Source: Ferruginibacter sp. (GTDB taxonomy: Bacteria; Bacteroidota; Bacteroidia; Chitinophagales; Chitinophagaceae). From it: DNA of 64,000 nucleotides. This document shows, in pieces, positions 19,737-32,311 of this stretch; positions within the stretch are counted from its first letter, which is position 1, and each line of letters opens with the position of its first letter. The stretch covers positions 186,001 to 250,000 of the forward strand of contig JANYGZ010000016.1 of the NCBI GenBank assembly GCA_025362235.1, written 5' to 3'. The position numbers and the translations under genes are program-made. The notes under the pieces were generated by a model. The model ran no database searches. It was given only the letters and a program-made list of their open reading frames with translations, and was not told the origin of the DNA.

Positions 19737-22301
19737 TTAATAATCGACCCTTATTCTAACTCTCACACCCAAGGTAGAAATATTAGGGTGATTTAAATAT
19801 GTAAATCTTTTAACCAAATCAAGCCTTACTATTTTAAAGATATTGGCAACGCCGATACTTGCTTCTACATAGGGTGTTTTGGTAATTGCAAAGGTTGATG
19901 GAAGGTTTTCCCCATTAACATACCTTGTAGGGAAAAGAAATGCATCCCGGTTATAATATGGATTATTTTCATTCCTTAAACTTCCTTTTACAATTTTAAA
20001 ATCAGCCACTTCTCTTAGTTTTAATTTTTTGAGCAACGGTATTTTGTTAAAAATAAACCCATTGAAATAGAAATCTGAATTAACGGCTACATAGTTATCG
20101 GTAACAAACTCAAGGTAATTCATCAAGTTATACGCATTTAACTGAAAGGCATAGCTTTGGTTAGCTCTAAGAATATTTAGTAATGGAAAAGGAACCTGTC
20201 CAAAAATATGTCCGCCTTCAACAGTTACATCAACATATCCTAATTGAGATAAGTAACACCTTTTAGCAATGGCAAGTGTTATATCCAGATAATTATACTG
20301 GCCTTTTAATAATCCTTTTATTCCATCCTGTACCCTAAGCAGGTAGATAGGAAATCTATTTTTAATGGGGGTGCGATAATTTGCCCCCTGGTAAAATTCC
20401 TCGTGAGGTGCCCACCTAAGTTCGCCTAATATTTCAGATGTAATAATATTGGGAACAATGGCTTTACCGCCAGGAACAGTTTTTTCGTATACGAGTGAAT
20501 CCGCAGGTGTTTGCTTTAAATGTGTAAAGCTCATTCTATATGCCAAATTTTTACTAAACTCCTTTAAGTATTGCAACTTATAAGTATCGTTGTATAAATA
20601 TTGGTCGTTAACACCTCTTTTAAAAGATAGAAAAAAATTATTTTCCGATTCAAAAACCAATTCTGTACCTGGTAAACTAACATCGTATTGCCGGGTAAAT
20701 TTTATATAATTAAGCGGGTAGGCATAAATGGATTTGCCATTAAACGAATAAGCCCCTGCAACCTGGTATTTAAATTTTTGATCTTTAAAACCGTAGGCGC
20801 CATAACCTTGTAAATAGAGACGTTTACTAAATTGGTTATTAGTTCGTCCGCCAAGTTTTAGCCTAAAACCTTCCAGGTTACTAAAGCTATAAAATGTATT
20901 TGTGTTGCCTAGATCAAAACCGCCAAGTTTTATATAGCCTGCAAAAAGCAGCGTACCAATTTTCATTGTAGTGTTAAACGATTTCATGTTTCGTAAACTA
21001 TCAATATTGGAATACACTTTTGATTCTACCGAGGATAACTGCTGGTGCCGGTTTGCTATCCAAAAACTATCAGTATTACCTCCGGGTGGTATTTGCGCAA
21101 TTCTGGCAGTACCATTATACAGGCTATCTTCAGCAGGTACATTAGTAATTAAATTTTTATACGATACCGTTCTTTCGCCAAGTACACCACCAGCAGAGGT
21201 TTGCTGGAGCGCAAATTCTGCCCTCATGCTGCTTTTTATTACATGGTATCTACCGTCAAGTGATGACTTTTCAAAATCCTGGCTTATTTTCAATTCTCTT
21301 GCCCAGTTTAAATTGGCTCTTTTACCAACTGATAAATTAATTTTCTGTACACTATAATTTTCATCTAGTGTTACATACATTACGCCACTGAACAAAAGGT
21401 CGCTGGTATTGCGGGGCATAAAATTTAATTTGACCAGTTTTATACCATCATTCTCGATCGTATCAGTAATAAAAAACCTATAAAAAGTAGGTGCCAAATC
21501 AGCAATAGGGCTTAAAAATTGCGTAGTAAGCACTATGATATTATTATCGTAAATATTTATATCTGCATAGAGCCTTTTCAAATAAAAGGTTATTCCTTTA
21601 TCATCAATAAAATCTCCATAGTTTGCTTTCTTTTCAGCAATACTGTATGATTGATTCTTAATTGGCTTTTTTCTATAATAATTTTGAGAAAGCTTTTCTT
21701 CCAGGTAAATAGGCACCAGTGCTTGTCCCTTTATGGAAGTGGTATCCATATTATCCAGGATAAATTTATAATTTTTAAATAAACGGGTATTGGTAAATTT
21801 TTCAGGTTTGTTGGCTATTGAAAGTTCCAGCTTTTCATATTCTTCATATTGTACAAAATCGTAGCTGCTAATCTTGTTTTTGCTTTTGTTGGCAATAACC
21901 TTTTCAATTAATTCTACGGCAGGGTTGCCTTTATTTTTGTATTTGCCCCGTTTTGCTTTTATTATTACAGACTTTAATGAATCGTTAACTTCTAAATCTA
22001 CATTGAGTGTTTGGGTTGTTTGGGCAACAATTTTTTTTACTACTTTTTTATAGCCCGAATAAGAAAATACAACTGTTGTATATTTAGGATTATTTGTTTC
22101 AATGGAGTAACTGCCATCGTTATTAGTGACAGTACCTTTTCCTCCCAGGAAAAAAATACTTACAAGGCCCAATGGCAATTCTGTTGCAGCATCTCTTACT
22201 ACTCCTTTAACAACTGTTTGCCCATTTGCTTTAACTGCATAAAATGTTATAGTAAATAAAAATAAGCCCCTCAATATTATCAACCTGATTTTCATTATCA
22301 A
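19737..22301 (-). CDS. DUF5686 family outer membrane protein with CarboxypepD_reg-like N-terminus
   Basis: N-terminal VVKGVVRDAATELPLGLVSIFF...GTVTNNDGSY; PAVELIEKVIANKSKN; 854 aa C-terminal beta-barrel-like. Confidence 0.8.
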   Translation of the reverse strand: MIMKIRLIILRGLFLFTITFYAVKANGQTVVKGVVRDAATELPLGLVSIFFLGGKGTVTNNDGSYSIETNNPKYTTVVFSYSGYKKVVKKIVAQTTQTLNVDLEVNDSLKSVIIKAKRGKYKNKGNPAVELIEKVIANKSKNKISSYDFVQYEEYEKLELSIANKPEKFTNTRLFKNYKFILDNMDTTSIKGQALVPIYLEEKLSQNYYRKKPIKNQSYSIAEKKANYGDFIDDKGITFYLKRLYADINIYDNNIIVLTTQFLSPIADLAPTFYRFFITDTIENDGIKLVKLNFMPRNTSDLLFSGVMYVTLDENYSVQKINLSVGKRANLNWARELKISQDFEKSSLDGRYHVIKSSMRAEFALQQTSAGGVLGERTVSYKNLITNVPAEDSLYNGTARIAQIPPGGNTDSFWIANRHQQLSSVESKVYSNIDSLRNMKSFNTTMKIGTLLFAGYIKLGGFDLGNTNTFYSFSNLEGFRLKLGGRTNNQFSKRLYLQGYGAYGFKDQKFKYQVAGAYSFNGKSIYAYPLNYIKFTRQYDVSLPGTELVFESENNFFLSFKRGVNDQYLYNDTYKLQYLKEFSKNLAYRMSFTHLKQTPADSLVYEKTVPGGKAIVPNIITSEILGELRWAPHEEFYQGANYRTPIKNRFPIYLLRVQDGIKGLLKGQYNYLDITLAIAKRCYLSQLGYVDVTVEGGHIFGQVPFPLLNILRANQSYAFQLNAYNLMNYLEFVTDNYVAVNSDFYFNGFIFNKIPLLKKLKLREVADFKIVKGSLRNENNPYYNRDAFLFPTRYVNGENLPSTFAITKTPYVEASIGVANIFKIVRLDLVKRFTYLNHPNISTLGVRVRIRVDY

Positions 22302-22540
22302 CTACTTATTATTAATTCTTCTCTTTCCACTATTGCATTTACTTATTACGCCCAAAATGCCCATATCAATTATAAAAAAAGTTACTATCACCTGCCACAA
22401 AATATTTAAACAGCCGGCAGGCAATAATAACCATATGATGCAATGCATAAAACCTAATAACTATCATACCCGAAATTAGTATGCCTTATATTTCACTCTG
22501 ATACCCTATCAAACAATAACTTATTATTATGTATTTGCCC

Positions 22541-23520
22541 CTATAATAATTTATTATCCTTATACCACTGTATACTATCCTTTAACCCATTCTCTAATTT
22601 AAATTTTGGTATAAAATTTAATTCATTTTTTGCTTTACTGATATCGCATGACCAGTTTTTGGCCGCCAGCTCGTGTAATTTTTCTCTATTAATTACTGCT
22701 GGTTTATTTACCCAACCATTGGTTGTTTCCAAAAAGTAAGCCACTGCTTTTATTAAAGGCATTGGTAAGTGAATTCTAATTGAATTTTTTTTCAGTAATT
22801 TTTTTGCTATATCGGCAAACTGATACCTGCTATAATTGTTACCATCCGAAATGGTATAAATACCAGTTTCATTTAAAAACAAAGCCTGTACTGCCACATC
22901 CGCAACATCTCCTGCATGCACAAAACTTAATTGCTGTAAGAATTTGCCCATATAGGGATCAAAACCTCTGTTAATTGTTTTGATCATAATAAAAATATCT
23001 TTATCTCTTGGGCCATAAATGGCTGTTGGGCGCAGAATAGTAAGCGGTATTTTAACAGTGCTTAACTCCGTTTCAGCAAGCAGCTTACTTCTGCCGTAGG
23101 CTGTTACAGGCCTGGGATTTGTTTGCTCAGTGATGACACCTTGATCATCAGTTAAAGGGCCTACTGCAGCTAAACTGCTGATAAAAACCATTTTTTTAAA
23201 ACAGCTGTTATGTGCCTCAACTGCCTTTGCAAGATTTACAGAATAAGTGGCATTTACGTAATCATACTCCTGCTGCCTTACCGCTTTAGTAACACCAGCA
23301 GCATGAATGATATAATTAATTTTGTTATCTGCAAGTACTTTGCGTAATGCACTAATATCTTCATAATTAAGTGAAACAAACTTAATGGGCAGCTCCTTTA
23401 AATGTTCTATCCTGCTACTTCCTCTAACTGCCGCAAATACTTCCAGTTTTTTCTCTAAAGCTGCTATTACTAGGTGGTACCCTAAAAATCCACTTGCCCC
23501 TGTTATTAATACGCTTTCGC

Positions 23521-23524
<4 letters not shown>
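22541..23524 (-). CDS. NAD-dependent epimerase/dehydratase (SDR); candidate ceramide reductase (CerR-like)
   Basis: GASGFLGYHL Rossmann motif, YGRSK active site; 4-bp overlap with the upstream GNAT-like gene. Confidence 0.8.
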
Positions 23525-25859
<2,335 letters not shown>

Positions 25860-25944
25860 TTAAAATGTTTCCTCAAGAATATTGTTACAAAAAATAAACT
25901 ATTAATTCAAAAAGTGATATTATAAATTAAAAACTCACATCATT

Positions 25945-26385
25945 TTATTTGCATTTTTTCTGTATCCTGTTTAATACATTGATACAGGTTTCGATATCCT
26001 GTTCGTTAATGCCTTCCTTTAAAATTCCGTCATGCCCTAAAAATTTACTATGCATCGTATCAATAATGGATTTACCAGTTCCGGTTAACTCTATTACATT
26101 TTTCCTTCTGTCGCCTTTTACCGGCAATCTTTTTACAAAACCTTTTTCTTCTAAAATATCAATTGATCTTAAAATAGCCGATTTTGTTTTATCCATAACA
26201 GCTGCAATATCCTGCTGTATCATTTCCTTGGTTTTATTACGGGAAATATAATACAGAACCCCTAATTGCTCAAAAGTTATATCCCTGGTAATGCCCGAAA
26301 ATGTACCATTGATTGTCTTCAACAGTAGTTTTCCTGTGTGAACAATCATAAAACCAAGCGTATCTGGCATCTCTTTACTGTACAT
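25945..26385 (-). CDS. MarR family transcriptional regulator
   Basis: ITFEQLGVLYYISRNK...DIAAVMDKTKSAILRSIDILEEKGFVKRLPVKGDRR. Confidence 0.85.
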   Translation of the reverse strand: MYSKEMPDTLGFMIVHTGKLLLKTINGTFSGITRDITFEQLGVLYYISRNKTKEMIQQDIAAVMDKTKSAILRSIDILEEKGFVKRLPVKGDRRKNVIELTGTGKSIIDTMHSKFLGHDGILKEGINEQDIETCINVLNRIQKKCK

Positions 26386-26815
26386 ATATCAATAGTTGCG
26401 TATTAAACGGTTGCAAAACTAAAAATATATTTCGGTAATAAAAAAATAATACATTTCAAAAAATATAATATTTGTTATTTTTTTAACTAATTATCTATTG
26501 ATTATTAATAAAAACAAGCATTTTATTTAACAAAAAAAATAATTACAAACTTTAGTTTATACTTGATTCCTTCAAAGAAAGAAAATTATTCAAAGAAAAA
26601 TATCCTTTTTTTATTAACAAGTTAATGCAATTGCAAAGAACTATTTCAGAAATTGTTAATTTTTGAAACACGTTAAAACAATTTTGGGTACTGTAAAAAG
26701 CAGAGACTGTTCAACCGTCTGTTGTGTAAAAACTAAAATGCAAAATTACTGTAGTAGTATTTGAACTGATAATGGCATTACTAACTATTAGAAAAAGCTT
26801 CCTATTATTTTGGTA

Positions 26816-27820
26816 TTATTGATTCATCGCTAAAATTTTTTCAATTGCGTCCAGTTCTTCTTTATCAAATTTGAGATTGTTTAATGTACTTAGGTTATTG
26901 TGTAATTGTTCAACACTACTCACGCCTATCAAAACAGTTGTAATCCGATTGTCTCTTAATATCCATGACAAAGCCATCTGTGCCAGCGATTGCCCTCGTT
27001 TTTTTGCTATTTCATTTAATGCAGTTATTTGGGCTAAAACCTGCGGAGTAATTGCGCTTGATTGCAAAGCGCCGTGAACCTTGGCAGCTCTTGACTGTTG
27101 AGGAATGTTACCATGCAAATATTTGTCTGTTAATAAGCCCTGTGCCAATGGCGAAAATGGAATACAACCAACACCATACTCTTCCAATATATCCAATAAA
27201 CCATCTTCTACCCATCTTTCGAACATAGAATATTTTGGTTGGTGTATCAGGCATGTTGTGCCCAGGTTTTTTAATATTTCAATAGCCTTTTTTGCTTCGG
27301 CCTCGTGATAGTTGGATAAGCCTATGTATAAAGCTTTACCGCTTTTTACAATATCGTGTAAGGCCTGCATCGTTTCTTCCAACGGGGTATTGGGATCTGG
27401 CCGGTGGCTATAAAAAATATCAACATAATCTAATTGTAACCGTTGCAGGCTTTGGTTAAGGCTGCTGATTAAATATTTTCTTGACCCCCATTCGCCATAA
27501 GGGCCGGGCCACATATTATACCCTGCCTTGCTGGATATAATAAGTTCATCCCGTAAAAATCCTGTAAAGTCTTTCTTTAAAATAGCTCCAAAATTTTCCT
27601 CTGCAGATCCGGGAGGTGGGCCATAATTATTGGCAAGATCAATATGTGTTATCCCATTGTCGAAAGCTGAGCGTATAATTTGCCTGCCATTTTCAAAAAC
27701 ATCCACCCCGCCGAAATTATGCCACAAACCCAATGAAATGGCAGGCAACTGTAAACCGCTTTTGCCACAACGGTTGTAGAGCATATTATCATATCTTGTT
27801 AAGGATGGTGTATAATTCAT
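26816..27820 (-). CDS. Aldo/keto reductase (YghZ-like)
   Basis: GLWHNFGG, HIDLANNYGPPPGSAEENFG, YVDIFYSHRPDPNTPLEETM, CIPFSPLAQGLLTDKYL. Confidence 0.9.
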   Translation of the reverse strand: MNYTPSLTRYDNMLYNRCGKSGLQLPAISLGLWHNFGGVDVFENGRQIIRSAFDNGITHIDLANNYGPPPGSAEENFGAILKKDFTGFLRDELIISSKAGYNMWPGPYGEWGSRKYLISSLNQSLQRLQLDYVDIFYSHRPDPNTPLEETMQALHDIVKSGKALYIGLSNYHEAEAKKAIEILKNLGTTCLIHQPKYSMFERWVEDGLLDILEEYGVGCIPFSPLAQGLLTDKYLHGNIPQQSRAAKVHGALQSSAITPQVLAQITALNEIAKKRGQSLAQMALSWILRDNRITTVLIGVSSVEQLHNNLSTLNNLKFDKEELDAIEKILAMNQ

Positions 27821-27897
27821 TGTAATGACTATTAATTTATGAGTTGAAATTGTACTATTCCTATTGCGGCATTTTAATCATTCATAAAACTGCCATT

Positions 27898-27934
27898 AAA
27901 AGGGATGGTTGTATACGATCCTATACAACCATCC
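27898..27934 (-). terminator. Intrinsic terminator for the 27959 gene
   Basis: Perfect 13-bp stem GGATGGTTGTATA-CGATCC-TATACAACCATCC; U-rich tract on minus strand (cccTTTTAA). Confidence 0.55.
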
Positions 27935-27958
27935 TTCGAAAATATTCTTTGTCTTCTT

Positions 27959-28840
27959 TTATTTAAGAAGGTTTGTTTTCATATAGTCTGCACTAACTTT
28001 AATACCCTCAAATACCGGATTTCTGTATTGTTCCTGTTCTACAAAAGCATAATCAAGCCCTGCCAGTTCTTTTGACTTAAAAAGCGTTTTCCAGTCAATA
28101 ACACCTTTACCCACTTCGCAGGTTTGCCCTTTAGGCGCTGCTGTTTTAGCCGCTTCCATATCTTTTATATGCCACATTGGAAAACGTCCGGGATATTTTT
28201 TAAACCATTCAACTGGATCCTGGCCTGCATAATACACCCAATACATATCCATTTCAAATTTCGCCAGTTTTGGGTCTGTACTCTTTAAAAGCATTTCATA
28301 ATAAGTAATGCCGTCATCCATTTTTGTAAACTCAAAATCGTGGTTGTGATAGGCAGTAGTGATGCCGACTGCCTTGCTTAACTCCCCTCCCTTATTTAAT
28401 CGCTCGGCAATCAGTTTAAAATTATCCGCTGTTCTGTACTTTGGTTCAACCCATGGAATAACTACATATTTTTGACCTAAAATGGCGGCATCTTCCAGTA
28501 AGTATTTCCAGCTGTCCCAGTTATATTCTTTCTGGTACATCATATCTGCCAGGCCATAGTGACCGCTTACTGTTTTAAGGTTATTTTGTTTTAGCAATTC
28601 AGCCATTTTCGGTACAGTATTACCAAAAAACATCCGGTTACTATAGCCATACATTTCCACTATAGTGTAGCCAGCTTCAGAAACCTTATGCAATGTATTG
28701 TTAAGGTCTTTTATTTCATTTCTCACAGTATATAACTGTAAACCAAGTTCTTTGTGCAATTTAAATAGCGATGTTTTATCTACCATCATTGCTGTAGCAA
28801 GAACAGAACTTTGCTGAATAAATTTTCTTCGTGTAACCAT
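27959..28840 (-). CDS. Sugar phosphate isomerase/epimerase (TIM barrel) with Tat-like leader
   Basis: MVTRRKFIQQSS leader; ELGLQLYTVRNEIKD, AYHNHDFEF, FEMDMYWVYYAGQDP, HIKDM. Confidence 0.85.
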   Translation of the reverse strand: MVTRRKFIQQSSVLATAMMVDKTSLFKLHKELGLQLYTVRNEIKDLNNTLHKVSEAGYTIVEMYGYSNRMFFGNTVPKMAELLKQNNLKTVSGHYGLADMMYQKEYNWDSWKYLLEDAAILGQKYVVIPWVEPKYRTADNFKLIAERLNKGGELSKAVGITTAYHNHDFEFTKMDDGITYYEMLLKSTDPKLAKFEMDMYWVYYAGQDPVEWFKKYPGRFPMWHIKDMEAAKTAAPKGQTCEVGKGVIDWKTLFKSKELAGLDYAFVEQEQYRNPVFEGIKVSADYMKTNLLK

Positions 28841-28892
28841 GACTGATATTTTTATATTTTAAAAGATTATTACCAAATTATATAAACAATAG

Positions 28893-29837
28893 TTACCTGG
28901 TAAGCCAGCCATGGTTTTGCATCCAGTTTTTACACCGGGCCATCCATTGTTCATTTACATTTTTCAAATTCATTCCAAACCCATGGCCACCGCTTTCGTA
29001 TAAATGCATTTCGGCCGGAACATGGTTCTTTATTAACGCTATGTAAAATGCAACACTATTCTGAGGTTTAACAACATTATCATCACTTGCATGCACTAAA
29101 AAAGTGGGTGGTGTATTGCTGGTTACCTGCAACTCATTTGAATATTCAGTAATTTTTTGTGGGGATGGATTTTTACCTAATAGATTATCTCTTGAACCGA
29201 TGTGTCCAATACTGTCAGTAAAACTAATAACAGGATAAATCAACAGCATAAAATCGGGGCGCAAACTGGTATTATTAAAGTTTTCAATAACAGCCTTTTC
29301 AAAATGTGTTCCTTCTGTTGATGCCAAATGCCCTCCGGCAGAAAAACCCATTATACCGATTCTTGCCGGGTTAATATTCCATTGTTTGGCTCCTTCCCTT
29401 ACTATTTTCATGGCCTGTTGCGCATCTTGCAGCGGGCCAATTTCAGGATTAACCATCGTTGCAATATTTGGAATACGGTATTTTACTACAAAGGCCGCCA
29501 CGCCCATTTCCACAAACTTTTTTGCAATGTCTGCACCTTCGTGACCGGCTGCAACAATTCCGTATCCGCCACCAGGGCAGATGACTACTGCAGTACCGGT
29601 TGCCTTTTCTTTTGAAGGAAGATAGATACTAAGAGTGGGTATTGATACTTTACTAATAATTAATATCCCATCCGACGTCTCAGATTTTTCTTCATCTTTT
29701 GAAGGTTTGCTATTGGGTATACTCTCTTTATATAATGGTATAATTGTTTGCGACATTATTAATAATGGTGTAAAATAAAGAAGAGATATTAATGCCGCAA
29801 TTTTTTTCATAATAATGATAACCAATTTCAAAAACAT
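28893..29837 (-). CDS. Alpha/beta hydrolase (acetyl-xylan-esterase-like)
   Basis: VVICPGGGYGIVA, GIMGFSAGGHLAS nucleophile elbow, HASDDNVV, ESGGHGFG. Confidence 0.9.
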   Translation of the reverse strand: MFLKLVIIIMKKIAALISLLYFTPLLIMSQTIIPLYKESIPNSKPSKDEEKSETSDGILIISKVSIPTLSIYLPSKEKATGTAVVICPGGGYGIVAAGHEGADIAKKFVEMGVAAFVVKYRIPNIATMVNPEIGPLQDAQQAMKIVREGAKQWNINPARIGIMGFSAGGHLASTEGTHFEKAVIENFNNTSLRPDFMLLIYPVISFTDSIGHIGSRDNLLGKNPSPQKITEYSNELQVTSNTPPTFLVHASDDNVVKPQNSVAFYIALIKNHVPAEMHLYESGGHGFGMNLKNVNEQWMARCKNWMQNHGWLTR

Positions 29838-29906
29838 AATTCATCAAGCAGAAGCTATCGCTTTGCCTTTAATAAATAAGCGTTGCTGTGCTTAAAAGCA
29901 TCAATA

Positions 29907-30470
29907 CTATGTTGCCCAGGCCTTGTCGCCTTTTTTATATGGATATGCCCCATCATATCTGCCTGGTACCGCAATATAACGCAAAGCCTCAGTAGCACCT
30001 GGTTTAGATGTAAAGAATCCGAATAAAGTTAACTGTTTCATCATAGTAAAGTAGTGAGCCGGGTCTTCTGGCTTTTTACTTTTCTGATAGTCCTTGGCTT
30101 CCTTATCAAGTGTTGTAAGCAAGGCGGTTCTTTGTTCCGGAGTAGCTTCTAAAAAAGATTTACCATTTGCTTTTTTGCAGGCTTCATCTAATTTACCGAT
30201 CCCGGCATGAAATATTACCTGGTCCTTATCTTCATAACAATCGTTTACCATTACTACCATAAACTCGCCAACCTTGGCGGCTTTGGCACCCGGCGTTTTT
30301 GTAGCTGGTAAAATTGTTTCTGCTACTTCATCCAAAAATGCGGTGTCTGCCTGGCTGAATTTTAGGCCGCCAACTTCTGGTCCGCTTTTACAGCTATTAA
30401 GTAATTCGCTGCCAATAAATACGCCGCCGGTTAATGCCGCAATCATTTTTAAGAGTTCTCTTCTTTCCAT
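29907..30470 (-). CDS. Gluconate 2-dehydrogenase subunit 3 family protein (LacC-like)
   Basis: Tat-like MERRELLKMIAALTGG; LDEVAETILPATKTPGAKAAKVGEFM; YFTMMKQLTLFGFFTSKPGATEALRYIAVPGRYDG. Confidence 0.85.
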   Translation of the reverse strand: MERRELLKMIAALTGGVFIGSELLNSCKSGPEVGGLKFSQADTAFLDEVAETILPATKTPGAKAAKVGEFMVVMVNDCYEDKDQVIFHAGIGKLDEACKKANGKSFLEATPEQRTALLTTLDKEAKDYQKSKKPEDPAHYFTMMKQLTLFGFFTSKPGATEALRYIAVPGRYDGAYPYKKGDKAWAT

Positions 30471-30492
30471 ATTGATAGTTTTTATATGATTA

Positions 30493-32208
30493 TTATATAT
30501 TTCCTTTTTTCAATTCGCTTACTGCATGGTCTGCTGCCCTTGCAGTAAATGCCATATAAGTTAGGGATGGATTTACACAAGCGGCTGAAGTCATAAATGA
30601 ACCATCTGTTATAAAAATATTGGGAGCATCCCACATTTGATTAAAACTGTTGAGTACAGATGTTTTTGAATCTTTACCCATACGTGCCGAACCCATTTCA
30701 TGAATACCTCTTCCTAAAGTTCCGTCGCCATCCCGTCCTTTTACATTTTTTACACCTGCGGCTTCCAGCATTTCAATGGCATCAGCAAGCATGTCTTTAC
30801 GCATCTTTTTTTCGTTCTCTTTATATTCAATATCCATCGATAAAACATTCAATCCCCATTTATCTTTTTTTGTTTTATCAAGGGTAACAAAGTTTTCATG
30901 GTAAGGGAGCGTTTCTCCAAAACCACCAATATTCATTGTCCATGAACCTGGCTCTGACAAAGCTTCTTTTAAACCAACACCAATAGATATTTCTTCTGCT
31001 GAACGGCTATACCCTTGCCTGGTACCACCCCCCTGGTAACCATAGCCACGCAGGTAATCGCGTTTGTCGCCAAATAAATTCTGGTATCTTGGAATATAAA
31101 TACCATTTGCCCTGCGGCCAAATATATATTTATCTTCATAACCTTCTACCTCCCCGCCGGCACCAACACCAAGGTGATGATCCATTATGTTATGTCCTAA
31201 TTCTCCGCTGCTGCTTCCCAGTCCTCCCTGCCAAACATCTGTGGCAGAATTCATAAGTATCCATGCACTGTTTAAAGTAGATGCATTTAAAAAAATTATT
31301 TTGGCGTTGTATGTGTATGTTTTATTATTCTCACCATCCAGCACTTCAACGCCCGTTGCTCTCTTTTTATCTTTATCGTATAAAATTTTTGTAACAATGC
31401 TCCATGGGCGCACAGTAAGGTTTCCTGTTTTTTTGGCTGCGGGAAGTGTAGAAGACTGGGTGCTGAAATAAGCCCCAAAAGGGCAACCCAGCCAGCATTT
31501 ATTTCTATACTGGCAATTGGTTCTTTCCTGTATAGGTTCGGTTATATTAGCAGTACGGCCAATAATTATTGATCTGCTGCCTTTATAATGTTCTTTAATT
31601 CTTGCAGCTACATCTTTTTCTACAATAGTCATTTCCATTGCCGGCATAAACTGTCCATCGGGTAATTGTGCAAGGCCATCTCTTGATCCGCTGATGCCGG
31701 CAAATTTTTCAACATAATCGTACCACGGAGCAATGTCTTTATATCTTACCGGCCAATCTATAGCAACACCATCTTTAAGATTTGCCTCAAAATCAAAATC
31801 ACTCCATCTATAACTTTGCCTGCCCCACATTAATGAACGGCCACCCATATGGTAACCACGGAACCAGTCAAAACGCTTTACTTCGGTGTAGGGAGAATCT
31901 TTATCACTTGCCCAATAATCAAGATTGGTTTCATTTAAAGGATAGTCCCTTTTCAATACAGGATATTCTTTTATCATTTCCTGCGTACGTCTTCCCCTGT
32001 GCGGATAATCCCATGCTTCCTTATTGGCATTTACATAATCTTTTATATGCTCAATATCACGGCCCCGTTCAAGCATTAAAACTTTTAATCCTTTTTCAGT
32101 TAATTCTTTTGCAGCCCAGCCACCGCTGATGCCCGAACCAACTACAATGGCATCATAGGTATTTTGAGTAACTGCTTTGTTGTTTACTTTTGTTGAATCC
32201 TGCGGCAT
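30493..32208 (-). CDS. GMC family oxidoreductase (LacA-like large subunit), copy 1
   Basis: DAIVVGSGISGGWAAKELTEKGLKVLMLERG; CWLGCPFGAYFSTQSSTLPAA; C-terminal DGSFMTSAACVNPSLTYMAFTARAADH. Confidence 0.9.
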   Translation of the reverse strand: MPQDSTKVNNKAVTQNTYDAIVVGSGISGGWAAKELTEKGLKVLMLERGRDIEHIKDYVNANKEAWDYPHRGRRTQEMIKEYPVLKRDYPLNETNLDYWASDKDSPYTEVKRFDWFRGYHMGGRSLMWGRQSYRWSDFDFEANLKDGVAIDWPVRYKDIAPWYDYVEKFAGISGSRDGLAQLPDGQFMPAMEMTIVEKDVAARIKEHYKGSRSIIIGRTANITEPIQERTNCQYRNKCWLGCPFGAYFSTQSSTLPAAKKTGNLTVRPWSIVTKILYDKDKKRATGVEVLDGENNKTYTYNAKIIFLNASTLNSAWILMNSATDVWQGGLGSSSGELGHNIMDHHLGVGAGGEVEGYEDKYIFGRRANGIYIPRYQNLFGDKRDYLRGYGYQGGGTRQGYSRSAEEISIGVGLKEALSEPGSWTMNIGGFGETLPYHENFVTLDKTKKDKWGLNVLSMDIEYKENEKKMRKDMLADAIEMLEAAGVKNVKGRDGDGTLGRGIHEMGSARMGKDSKTSVLNSFNQMWDAPNIFITDGSFMTSAACVNPSLTYMAFTARAADHAVSELKKGNI

Positions 32209-32311
32209 TTGTTTAATTTTTTTATTACACTGATTTTTACTGATTTAACTAATTACTTCTTACCCCGTAACACTTATGACGTTAAACTTATCACTCATGA
32301 TTTATAAATCA

